Assembly (NCBI RefSeq): GCF_004341385.1
Contig: NZ_SLXE01000048.1
Span: forward strand, 1 to 11,953
Direction of reading: 5' to 3'
DNA length: 11,953 bases
Source of the DNA: Uruburuella suis
GTDB taxonomy: Bacteria; Pseudomonadota; Gammaproteobacteria; Burkholderiales; Neisseriaceae
Below the pieces are notes generated by a model. That model worked only from the letters and a program-made list of their open reading frames with translations, did not search any database and was not told the origin of the DNA. Both the position numbers and the translations under genes were made by a program. Positions 6,158 to 11,865 of the stretch are shown here, one piece after another. The number at the start of each line of letters is the position of its first letter. Positions within the stretch are counted from its first letter, which is position 1.

Positions 6158-6185
6158 ATTGTAACAAACATTCTTTATGCGTGAA
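6158..6185 (-). promoter_or_regulatory. Candidate promoter for sirB2-folK-dNK
   Basis: On minus, TTCACG (6180-6185, 4 of 6) and TACAAT (6158-6163, 5 of 6) are 16 bases apart. The -35 falls in the 3' end of the methyltransferase gene and the -10 just past its stop. Predicted by eye. Confidence 0.35.
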
Positions 6186-6744
6186 TCTTTTCCAGCACCA
6201 ACAAATAAGGCGGCTGATTGCGCCGGTTGGCAAAGGCATAGCGCAGCACCGTGTATTGCTGCTGCGGCAGCGCCTGCGCCCAAGCTTCCACCGCTTCGGC
6301 TTCCTGCCGCCCCGCTTCGTGGCCGGGATAAAGCACCGCCAGAAGCAAACCGCCTGTTTGCAATAAATCCAGCGCAGCTTGAAGTGCAGCCAAGCTGGTG
6401 GCGGCTTTGGTGGTGCAGCTTTTTTCGCCGCCGGGCAGCCAGCCGAAATTAAACAGCGCGGCATGCAAAGGTTCGGCAATATATTGAGCCAAATGTTCGT
6501 GGCCGTCTGAAACCAATTGCACCCGGTTTGCCAAGCCCGCTGCTTTCAGACGGCCTTCTGTATTGGCCAGCGCCTGCGGCTGAATATCAAACGCCCACAC
6601 TTTGCCCTTTTCACCCACGCATTCGGCCAAGAGCAAAGTGTCGTGCCCATTGCCCGCCGTGCCGTCGAGCGCGCGGCTGCCGTTGCTTAAAGCGGCGCGC
6701 AAAAGCTTGTGGGCAAAAGGGATGATGTTGTCGATTTGGTTCAT
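6175..6744 (-). CDS. MnmM/YtqB-type class I SAM methyltransferase (probable tRNA U34 modification)
   Basis: The 189-residue product has SAM motif I as DGTAGNGHDT (27-36), acidic motif II FDIQ (52-55), FNFGWLPGGE (98-107), YPGHEAG (139-145) and a C-terminal NRRNQPPYLLVLEK. This is the PF06962 pattern first labelled putative rRNA methylase; Bacillus YtqB of this family has been shown to be MnmM, which methylates nm5s2U34 in tRNA. Assigning that substrate here is inference. ATG 6744 is chosen because MNQIDNIIPFAHKLL matches the family N-terminus. A miniature inverted-repeat element ends 1 base before this ATG, so no normal ribosome site exists; an in-frame GTG at 6834 inside that element would add 30 residues. 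Two DUS lie inside the gene. Confidence 0.82.
   Translation of the reverse strand: MNQIDNIIPFAHKLLRAALSNGSRALDGTAGNGHDTLLLAECVGEKGKVWAFDIQPQALANTEGRLKAAGLANRVQLVSDGHEHLAQYIAEPLHAALFNFGWLPGGEKSCTTKAATSLAALQAALDLLQTGGLLLAVLYPGHEAGRQEAEAVEAWAQALPQQQYTVLRYAFANRRNQPPYLLVLEKIHA
6502..6511 (+). repeat. DUS core inside the methyltransferase gene
   Basis: GCCGTCTGAA, plus orientation, preceded by TG rather than AG. Intragenic cores are less common than intergenic ones. Confidence 0.8.
6545..6556 (-). repeat. Full DUS inside the methyltransferase gene
   Basis: TTCAGACGGCCT, full 12-base AG-DUS, in the coding region and oriented opposite to the nearby core at 6502. The arms are 33 bases apart. Confidence 0.9.
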
Positions 6745-6745
6745 G

Positions 6746-6896
6746 TATAGTGAAATGAATGAAAAACTGATACAGGCGCATATAACAAACCATGTACACA
6801 GAAGCCGTTTAAACCGCGTGCGTGGCTGCGCCACATACCTTACACACGCTTTGAGATTTCTTATTTTTGTATCCGTTTTTCTTTGATTTCACTATA
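6746..6896. mobile_element. 151-bp miniature inverted-repeat element next to a start codon
   Basis: 29-base arms at 6746-6774 and 6868-6896, opening TATAGTGAAAT, match at 26 positions by eye. The outer TATAGTG recalls Correia ends, but what follows differs, and the interior shows no Correia core. The interior has a small hairpin, GTGGC-TGC-GCCAC, near 6820-6833. A partial repeat of the end (ATTTCACTAT) follows at 6901-6910. TA lies at both boundaries but is part of the palindrome, so a TA duplication cannot be proved. No transposase is encoded. Confidence 0.65.
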
Positions 6897-6936
6897 TTTT
6901 ATTTCACTATTAAGAGGAATAAATAATCAAGCAGGC

Positions 6937-6948
6937 AGGCCGTCTGAA
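6937..6948 (+). repeat. DNA uptake sequence after era
   Basis: AGGCCGTCTGAA, full AG-DUS 12 bases past the era stop. It has no inverted partner nearby, so it does not form the usual DUS terminator, and era transcripts may run on. Confidence 0.9.
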
Positions 6949-6959
6949 AGGTAAACGGT

Positions 6960-7877
6960 TTACAAACCCAGCTCGCGCAAAAAGCGGATATCGTCGGCCC
7001 AGCCCGATTTCACTTTCACCCACACTTTTAAAAACACTTTGGTGTCAAACAGCTTTTCCATATCCAGCCTGGCTTCGGTGGAGATTTTTTTCAGGCGCTC
7101 GCCGCCTTTGCCGATGAGGATGGCTTTTTGGCTGTCTTTATCCACCAACACGGCAATATAAATGCGGTAAAGCCCGCTTTCTTCCTCTTCAAACTGCTCC
7201 ACTTCCACATTCATGGCATAAGGCAGCTCTTCGCCCAGATAGCGAAACAATTTTTCGCGCACGATTTCCATCGCCAGAAAGCGGCTCGATTTGTCGGTAA
7301 CCATGTCTTCGGGATACATCGGAATGCTCTCGGGCAGAAAAGGCTTGAGTGTTTCCAAAAGATTGGCAATGCGCAAGCCGTGCTTGGCACTCACCACTTC
7401 CACGCCGGCAAAATCGAATTCGGCGCGCACTTCGGCGATAAAGGCATCGAGCGCGGTTTTGTCTTTGGCTTTGTCTTTATCGATTTTATTCACCACCAGC
7501 AACACCGGCGTGTGCTTGGGCAATTGCTTGAGCACCACGCGGTCGGCATCGGTGAAGCGCATCGCTTCCACCACAAACACAATCACGTCCACACCGCTGA
7601 TGGCTTCGGTTACATTCAAATTCAGGCGGTCGTTGAGCGCGTTGCGGTGGTTGGTTTGAAAACCGGGCGTGTCGACAAACACGAATTGCGCCGTGTCATC
7701 GGTATAAATACCGGTTATTTTGTGCCGCGTGGTTTGCGCTTTCTTGCTGGTGATGCTGATTTTTTGGCCGATTAAATGGTTCATCAGCGTGGATTTGCCC
7801 ACATTGGGACGGCCGACAATGGCCACAAAGCCACAGCGGTAGCCATTGGCATCGGGAAGTTGGAATTCATTGCTCAT
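6960..7877 (-). CDS. era: GTPase Era
   Basis: Essential GTPase that binds the 3' end of 16S rRNA and helps mature the 30S subunit. The 305-residue product has G1 GRPNVGKS (22-29), G3 DTPG (69-72), G4 NKID (130-133), G5 SAK (163-165) and a C-terminal KH domain with IGKGGERLKKI (255-265). ATG 7877 is chosen because AGGAGC precedes it at good spacing and MSNEFQLPDANGYRCGFVAIVG fits the family; the open frame to 8069 only shadows rnc. It follows rnc in the same direction after 59 bases that contain a DUS hairpin, matching the common rnc-era order. Confidence 0.97.
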   Translation of the reverse strand: MSNEFQLPDANGYRCGFVAIVGRPNVGKSTLMNHLIGQKISITSKKAQTTRHKITGIYTDDTAQFVFVDTPGFQTNHRNALNDRLNLNVTEAISGVDVIVFVVEAMRFTDADRVVLKQLPKHTPVLLVVNKIDKDKAKDKTALDAFIAEVRAEFDFAGVEVVSAKHGLRIANLLETLKPFLPESIPMYPEDMVTDKSSRFLAMEIVREKLFRYLGEELPYAMNVEVEQFEEEESGLYRIYIAVLVDKDSQKAILIGKGGERLKKISTEARLDMEKLFDTKVFLKVWVKVKSGWADDIRFLRELGL

Positions 7878-7891
7878 AGATTGCTCCTGTG

Positions 7892-7936
7892 TTTCAGACG
7901 GCCTTGATTGATAATAAACACCAAGGCCGTCTGAAA
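7892..7936 (-). promoter_or_regulatory. DUS hairpin between rnc and era
   Basis: Perfect 15-base arms (7892-7906 and 7922-7936), each holding a full AG-DUS, around a 15-base A/T-rich loop. The right arm begins directly after the rnc stop and the left arm ends a few bases before the era ribosome site. On minus the stem is followed by CACAGGAG, not a U-run, so it looks like an attenuator, processing site or transcript stabiliser rather than a full terminator. Confidence 0.7.
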
Positions 7937-8656
7937 TTATTTTTTGGCTTTTTTCAGCGGGCGGTTTAGCGCCAGCCACGCCAACGCTTCTTTGGCGGTT
8001 TGCTGCTCGGCGGCTTTGCGACTGCCTGCTTCGGCGCTGCAGATAAAGCCCAGCTCGCCCAAATCGCACGACACTTCAAAGCGCGCATCGTCGCCCTCGC
8101 CGGTTTGCTTTTCAATGCGGTATTTCGGCAAGGCCAGGCGGCGCGCCTGCAAGGCTTCTTGCAGCAGGGTTTTGGCATCTTTGCCCTGGTTTTTGAAATC
8201 CACCGTTTTCACCCGCGCGGCAAACAGGCGGCGCACCACTTGCTCGGCGGTGTTGAAATCGGCATCAAAGCTCACGGCGGCAAACACGGCTTCCAGCGCA
8301 TCGGCCAAAATCGATGGGCGGTTGAAGCCGCCGCTTTTCAATTCGCCGGGGCCTAAAAAAAGCGCGTCGCCCATATTCATTTCGAGCGCGATTTCCGCCA
8401 GCACCGCTTCATTCACCAAGTTGGCACGCAGGCGCGAAAGCTCGCCTTCGCTCAATTTGGGAAAAGCGTCAAACAGCATTTTGGCCACGGCATAATCCAA
8501 CACGGCATCGCCGATAAATTCAAAACGCTCGTTGTTGTCGCCGGAAAAGCTGCGGTGGGTGAGCGCGCGCACGAGCAGGCGCTGGTCGGCAAATGTATGG
8601 CCGATTGCGCGCTCTATTTGCACGAGCGCACGCATTTTTGCGGGATTGGTTTTCAT
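7937..8656 (-). CDS. rnc: Ribonuclease III
   Basis: Cleaves double-stranded RNA, including rRNA precursors. The 239 residues show NERFEFIGDAVLD (42-54) with E43, E46 and D50, and LADALEAVFAAV (117-128) with D119 and E122, matching the catalytic acids of E. coli RNase III. The double-stranded RNA binding domain is at about 159-231 with GSRKAAEQQTAKEAL (211-225). The usual LADTFEA reads LADALEA here, with the acidic residues kept. GGAG sits just before the ATG. lepB, often upstream of rnc in this group, is absent; a non-coding stretch and yihD lie there instead. The Lys-rich tail may be flexible. Confidence 0.96.
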   Translation of the reverse strand: MKTNPAKMRALVQIERAIGHTFADQRLLVRALTHRSFSGDNNERFEFIGDAVLDYAVAKMLFDAFPKLSEGELSRLRANLVNEAVLAEIALEMNMGDALFLGPGELKSGGFNRPSILADALEAVFAAVSFDADFNTAEQVVRRLFAARVKTVDFKNQGKDAKTLLQEALQARRLALPKYRIEKQTGEGDDARFEVSCDLGELGFICSAEAGSRKAAEQQTAKEALAWLALNRPLKKAKK

Positions 8657-8743
8657 GGCTGCTCCATCGGCAGCCCCAATTCTTTTCCGTGCTCGCGCCT
8701 GTGTTGGGGCGGCAAACGCTGAAAAGGGTTAAGGCTGGGTTAA

Positions 8744-8760
8744 ACAATGCGCGCATTGTA
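8744..8760 (-). promoter_or_regulatory. Candidate rnc promoter with a 16-base palindrome
   Basis: ACAATGCGCGCATTGT (8744-8759) is a perfect palindrome. Its outer part forms TACAAT on minus (8755-8760, 5 of 6 to a -10), about 100 bases before rnc. The -35 region (TAGGTG at 17 bases) is poor, so an activator or another start is possible. The palindrome would cover the transcription start and could be an operator. Confidence 0.35.
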
Positions 8761-8821
8761 CCGTATTCACGCCGCTTCACCTACTTTTGCACGCACAGCG
8801 GTGCAGATGCCTATGGCGAAA

Positions 8822-8880
8822 CAACTGGTTTCATATCGTGCAGCAAGTTTGTCGCTTGCGAAACGGTGTGAAACCAGTTG
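8822..8880. repeat. Nested inverted repeat in the rnc-yihD gap
   Basis: CAACTGGTTTCA (8822-8833) and TGAAACCAGTTG (8869-8880) are perfect 12-base complements. Inside them GCAAG (8843-8847) pairs with CTTGC (8855-8859). It lies 41 bases past the yihD stop but has no U-run on minus, so a standard terminator is doubtful. The rest of 8657-8920 shows no gene. Confidence 0.55.
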
Positions 8881-8920
8881 CTTGGCTGTGTTTGCCGGCA
8901 ATCGGCAAAACATGCCGCCT

Positions 8921-9190
8921 TTAATCCGGCACAATGCCGCGCGCCTTGAGCAAGGCGCTTTTAAAATCTTCTTCATAATCTTTCTGCAAACCCGGAATCG
9001 GCGCCAGCTTGTCTTGCGTGCTCATTTTCAGCTGGTAAATAATCACTTCGTCGCCAAGATCGGCCAGCGGCGCTTCGGAGCCGGCTTCGGCGGCGATTTT
9101 TTGCAAAGTTTGCGTCAGGCTCAGCGTGGGTTCTTTGAGCCAATAAGGTTTGAGCAGCTCGAGCAATTCGTTTACGCGGTGGTTGTGCAT
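8921..9190 (-). CDS. yihD: YihD-family protein (DUF1040)
   Basis: Small soluble protein of 89 residues, the same length as E. coli YihD. The match I recall is strongest at the C-terminus: IPGLQKDYEEDFKSALLKARG (65-85) and ADLGDEVIIYQLKM (43-56). Family function is not established; in E. coli it lies near srkA and dsbA, which are not here. ATG 9190 is chosen because AAGGA sits 7 bases upstream; a TTG start 11 codons earlier would fall inside the mobile element. The element ends 22 bases before the ATG, so the promoter is probably in or across it. GGTATTAT at the junction offers a -10-like TATTAT. Confidence 0.85.
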   Translation of the reverse strand: MHNHRVNELLELLKPYWLKEPTLSLTQTLQKIAAEAGSEAPLADLGDEVIIYQLKMSTQDKLAPIPGLQKDYEEDFKSALLKARGIVPD

Positions 9191-9212
9191 GATTTTTCCT
9201 TTACCTGGATAA

Positions 9213-9314
9213 TACCAATTCAAAAAAGTAAGCTAACAAGGCGGCGAGCCGAAGACAGTACAGATGGTACGGCAAGGCGAGACAACGAAGTTAGGTTATT
9301 TTTTCGAATTGGTA
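9213..9314. mobile_element. 102-bp Correia-like miniature element, copy 2
   Basis: Same length as copy 1 and inverted relative to it; 6 differences by eye, four of them in the central TACNANNTGTACTGTCTNCGG stretch. TAA occurs directly on both sides (9210-9212 and 9315-9317), a second case of a TNA-type 3-bp duplication. The end next to yihD completes TATTAT, and the other end makes TATAAA, both -10-like. The 53 bases between it and the next terminator hold no gene. Confidence 0.8.
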
Positions 9315-9370
9315 TAAAGCCTGAATAGATGGCAAATATTGTCCACCATCCGGCCGGGGCAGACAAGCAG

Positions 9371-9402
9371 AAAAAGGCCGTCTGAACTTTTTTCAGACGG
9401 CC
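9371..9402 (-). terminator. DUS terminator, second of two after lrgB
   Basis: GGCCGTCTGAA (9376-9386) pairs with TTCAGACGGCC (9392-9402) around CTTTT. On minus the stem runs into TTTTTC. It may back up the terminator nearer lrgB. Confidence 0.8.
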
Positions 9403-9410
9403 GCCTGATT

Positions 9411-9439
9411 AAAAAAAGGCCGTCTGAAACAGACGGTCT
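9411..9439 (-). terminator. lrgB terminator, first of two
   Basis: AGGCCGTCTG (9417-9426) pairs with CAGACGGTCT (9430-9439) around AAA, one pair being G-U in the transcript. On minus the stem is followed by seven T. The right DUS is degenerate (GGTCT), so pairing rather than uptake seems to be kept here. Confidence 0.82.
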
Positions 9440-9458
9440 AAAGGTAGGCTACTACGCC

Positions 9459-10157
9459 TCACAAAATCGACAGCCACACAATCAGTTTCACCAACGAAGG
9501 CCCTGCCAGCACCATAAAGAGACCGGCCAAAATCATGGTGAGGCTGGCAATCACGCCCTCGTCGCTGTGGCGTTGGCCGGCGCGAAAGGTGCCAAAGCCG
9601 TGCGCGGCATTACCGAAAGCCGCACCGTTGGCCAAATGAAAGCGGAATTTGCCCCAAGCCAGCACAATATCGCCGAAAATCATGCCCACCAAGCCCGTCA
9701 TCACAGTAAACAGCGACACCAGCGTGGCCGAGCCGTGAATCTGGTCGGCCAGCACAATCGCAAACGGTGTGGAAATCGAGCGCGCCATCAGGCTGTTGGT
9801 TACTTCTTCATTAAAATGAAACAGATGCGCCAACACAAAGGCGCTGCCCACGCCCACCACCATGCCCACCACCACCGCCGCGCCCAAAATCACCATCTGG
9901 CGGCGAATCACGGCGCGGTATTGGTAAATCGGAATCGCAAAAGCCACCGTGGCCGGCCCCAAAAGCGCCACAATCCAATGGGTGTAGGTTTGGTATTGTT
10001 CATAAGAAATGCCCAACGCCAGCATCAGCGCAATGGTGAGCACCGGCACGGTGAGCGCGGGCGAGCGCCACACCACTTGCTTGCGCGCATAGGCTTTTTT
10101 GGCCAGCCAATAAGCGGCCACCGTCCACACCAAGCAGGCCAAAGCAATTGCGTTCAT
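9459..10157 (-). CDS. lrgB: LrgB/CidB-family membrane protein (YohK type)
   Basis: Multi-pass inner-membrane protein of 232 residues. LLGPATVAFAIPIYQYR (65-81), RSISTPFAIVLADQIHG (about 124-140) and HGFGTFRAGQRHSDEGVIAS are signature stretches of the LrgB family. Family members are linked to murein hydrolase control, cell lysis or export of small carbon compounds (glycolate/pyruvate); which applies here cannot be told from sequence. AGGA lies 7 bases before ATG 10157, 27 bases after the lrgA stop, so the two are one operon. Stacked DUS terminators follow. Confidence 0.9.
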   Translation of the reverse strand: MNAIALACLVWTVAAYWLAKKAYARKQVVWRSPALTVPVLTIALMLALGISYEQYQTYTHWIVALLGPATVAFAIPIYQYRAVIRRQMVILGAAVVVGMVVGVGSAFVLAHLFHFNEEVTNSLMARSISTPFAIVLADQIHGSATLVSLFTVMTGLVGMIFGDIVLAWGKFRFHLANGAAFGNAAHGFGTFRAGQRHSDEGVIASLTMILAGLFMVLAGPSLVKLIVWLSIL

Positions 10158-10184
10158 CTTGTTATCCTATCTCGGTATTTCTGC

Positions 10185-10616
10185 TCAAGCGTGGCGGCGT
10201 TTGAACAAACGGCGGCGCCATTTATAGCAATAGCTCAAGGTCAACGCTGTGCTGAGCATCACCAGCACGGTGCCGACAAAAATGCACACCAGCAATTGCC
10301 AGCCCGAAGCGATAAACAAATCTTTGTATTTCACCACCGCCACGATAATCGGCAAAAAGAAAAACACCAATTCGCCCAACACGAATTTTGCGCCCTCTTC
10401 CACCGCTTCCATCTTCACCGCCCCGCTGCCGAGCAAAGCCAACATGATAAACAGCCCCACAATGCCGGGCGACACCGGCAGCGCCACCACGCGGCACACC
10501 AACACGCCGGCCAGCCACACCGCCATAATCAGCGAGAGCTGGCGCGCCAGGCGCACCCATTTGTGATGATATAAATAACTTACCGCACCCATGCGCATAT
10601 TCAAGCCGGCCAACAT
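10185..10616 (-). CDS. lrgA: LrgA/CidA-family membrane protein (YohJ type)
   Basis: A 143-residue membrane protein, partner of LrgB, holin-like in size and topology. Hydrophobic segments lie at about 27-45, 50-66, 82-97 and 105-127, and the tail is strongly basic (YKWRRRLFKRRH). LPVSPGIVGLFIMLALL (47-63) and FFFLPIIVAVVKY (85-97) are typical LrgA stretches. ATG 10616 is chosen for AAGGA about 7 bases upstream; the longer frame to 10694 runs through the promoter and operator region. Residues 1-22 form a polar lead before the first helix, so MRMGAVS at residue 7 is an alternative start. It is first in lrgA-lrgB and divergent from the regulator. Confidence 0.88.
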   Translation of the reverse strand: MLAGLNMRMGAVSYLYHHKWVRLARQLSLIMAVWLAGVLVCRVVALPVSPGIVGLFIMLALLGSGAVKMEAVEEGAKFVLGELVFFFLPIIVAVVKYKDLFIASGWQLLVCIFVGTVLVMLSTALTLSYCYKWRRRLFKRRHA

Positions 10617-10646
10617 AAATATTCCTTTAAATTCATCTATGACTTG

Positions 10647-10652
10647 ATTATA
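10647..10652 (-). promoter_or_regulatory. lrgA -10 element
   Basis: On minus this reads TATAAT, a perfect -10, 31 bases before the lrgA start. The region 17 bases upstream (ATATTA) is a poor -35 and overlaps the regulator dyad, as expected of a promoter that needs activation. It overlaps the regulator's own -35, so the two promoters may compete. Confidence 0.55.
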
Positions 10653-10662
10653 GCCGTCTGAA
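10653..10662 (+). repeat. DUS core between the divergent promoters
   Basis: GCCGTCTGAA, core only, preceded by TA. GCCGT also pairs with ACGGC at 10664-10668, a small stem that shares bases with the dyad. Confidence 0.75.
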
Positions 10663-10664
10663 AA

Positions 10665-10701
10665 CGGCATAATATGAATAATTAAACAAATCATTATGCC
10701 G
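10665..10701. promoter_or_regulatory. Candidate LysR operator dyad
   Basis: CGGCATAAT (10665-10673) and ATTATGCCG (10693-10701) are perfect 9-base arms with a 19-base A/T-rich spacer, in the gap between the regulator gene and lrgA. The dyad lies upstream of the lrgA -10, where LysR-type activators bind, and over the regulator's own promoter. Its length fits a two-site LysR footprint. The link to this regulator is inferred from position. Confidence 0.6.
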
Positions 10702-10714
10702 AATCGGAATAACC

Positions 10715-11614
10715 ATGCCGGATTTCAAAAGCCTGCAATGCTTCACCGAGCTGGTGCAAAGCAAAAGCTTTTCCACCACCGCCGACAAACTCTGCCTCAC
10801 CCAGCCCAGCGTGAGCAAAATCATCGCTGCGCTCGAAGCCGAATTCGGCGTGCCCTTGCTGGAAAAACACAGCGGCCGGCGCAAACGCAGCCTCGAGCCC
10901 ACCGAAATCGGCCGCATCGTTTACCGCCACGCCCTCAGCCTGCTGGAGCAGCGGCGCGCCCTCTATCAGGAAATCGACGACTACCGTCAAGTGAAAACCG
11001 GCACTTTGCGCATCGGCATTTCGCTGCTCGGCAGCAATCTGCTCACCGGCGCACTTTTCCACTATCACCAGCGCTGGCCGCAAATCGAATTGGCCTTTCT
11101 CGAAGAAGGCGCCCACACCATCGAAAAAGCGCTGCTCGATAACGCGCTGGATGTCGGCGTGTTGCTCGAGCCGGTGGGCGATGCTTTCGAACACATCAAC
11201 TTGTGCGACTATCCGCTGATGGTGGTGGTGCGCCGCGACAGCCCCGCCGCCAAAAAAAGCGCGCTGCCGCTGCGCGCGCTCAGGCACGAATCATTTGTGC
11301 TGTTTACCCAAAGCTTCGCCCTGAGCAACATCATCGACCAAGCCTGTCGCGGGCAAGGCTTCGAGCCCAATGTGGTGTGCCGCACCAGCCAATGGGATTT
11401 AATCATTAATATGGTGGCGCAAAACATGGGGCTCGCGCTTTTGCCCGCCTATTATGCCGACCGCCTCAACCCCGCCACCCACGCCGCCGTGCCGCTGATT
11501 GAGCCGGAAATCCATTGGCGGCTGGCGATGGCCTGGAAAAAACACCAACCGCCCACACCCGCGCTCAAAGCCTGGATCGGCGTGGTGCAGGAAAGCTTCG
11601 GGCAGGCGCTGTGA
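10715..11614 (+). CDS. LysR-type transcriptional regulator of the lrgAB locus (CidR-like)
   Basis: The 299 residues match the LysR family length. The winged helix-turn-helix is at about 4-62, with SFSTTADKLCLTQPSVSKII (19-38) as its core and a wing near FGVPLLEKHSGRRKRSLEPTEIG. The C-terminal effector domain runs from about 93 (GTLRIGISLLGSNL). CGGAA lies just upstream of ATG 10715. It is divergent from lrgA with a shared dyad, as CidR-type regulators are with cid/lrg genes in other bacteria, so control of lrgAB is likely. The effector cannot be told from sequence. No simple terminator follows; a DUS and palindromic cassette begin 8 bases past the stop. Confidence 0.9.
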   Translation: MPDFKSLQCFTELVQSKSFSTTADKLCLTQPSVSKIIAALEAEFGVPLLEKHSGRRKRSLEPTEIGRIVYRHALSLLEQRRALYQEIDDYRQVKTGTLRIGISLLGSNLLTGALFHYHQRWPQIELAFLEEGAHTIEKALLDNALDVGVLLEPVGDAFEHINLCDYPLMVVVRRDSPAAKKSALPLRALRHESFVLFTQSFALSNIIDQACRGQGFEPNVVCRTSQWDLIINMVAQNMGLALLPAYYADRLNPATHAAVPLIEPEIHWRLAMAWKKHQPPTPALKAWIGVVQESFGQAL

Positions 11615-11622
11615 GAAAAATT

Positions 11623-11845
11623 AGGCCGTCTGAATACGTAGGTACGATTAGCGCAGCATAATCGTACGCATGCGAACTTGCTTGCCGTAAAAAAAGTCAT
11701 ACAGTACGCATGCAAACTTGCGTGCTGTAGCAAAAAGTTATGCAGGATAAGCTCATGCCTACGCATGAAAACCTGTGTGCCGTAGCTCATGCGTACGATT
11801 ACGCCGCTTTGGCGGCTAATCGTACCTACGATATTCAGACGGCCT
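11623..11845. repeat. DUS-bounded palindromic repeat cassette
   Basis: Full AG-DUS in opposite orientation mark both ends (11623-11634 and 11834-11845). Just inside, CGTAGGTACGATTAGC (11637-11652) pairs perfectly with 11815-11830, so the whole 223 bp is one large inverted repeat. Each end also has its own hairpin: GTACGATTA-TAATCGTAC at 11642-11667, and a like pair near 11793-11824. The centre has three 25-base direct repeats (11665-11689, 11705-11729, 11760-11784) opening TACGCATG and closing GTA, differing at 3-4 positions from one to the next, each an imperfect dyad. No coding frame is credible. Confidence 0.7.
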
Positions 11846-11865
11846 GTTTGATTCGATACCCCTAG

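Larger units (their letters stand above)
10644..10673 (+). promoter_or_regulatory. Candidate promoter of the LysR-type regulator gene
   Basis: TTGATT (10644-10649, 4 of 6) and CATAAT (10668-10673, 5 of 6) are 18 bases apart. The -10 sits in the left arm of the dyad at 10665-10701, so a bound regulator could repress its own gene, a common LysR arrangement. Confidence 0.42.

Noticed and set aside
7878..8069. N-terminal extension of era
   Set aside because: Reads through the DUS hairpin and out-of-frame rnc; Era homology and a good ribosome site place the start at 7877.
9191..9223. Longer yihD start inside the mobile element (TTG at 9223)
   Set aside because: The added residues come from the element, and ATG 9190 has a good ribosome site and gives the exact family length.
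9339..10574. Long plus-strand open frame (411 codons) opposite lrgA-lrgB
   Set aside because: Product is rich in His, Gln, Arg and Asn with no domain, as expected from the antisense of hydrophobic codons; the opposite strand encodes clear LrgA and LrgB proteins.
11665..11784. Three 25-base repeats as a CRISPR array
   Set aside because: Repeats are degenerate, gaps are 15 and 30 bases and similar to each other, and there are no cas genes; a palindromic dispersed repeat explains it better.
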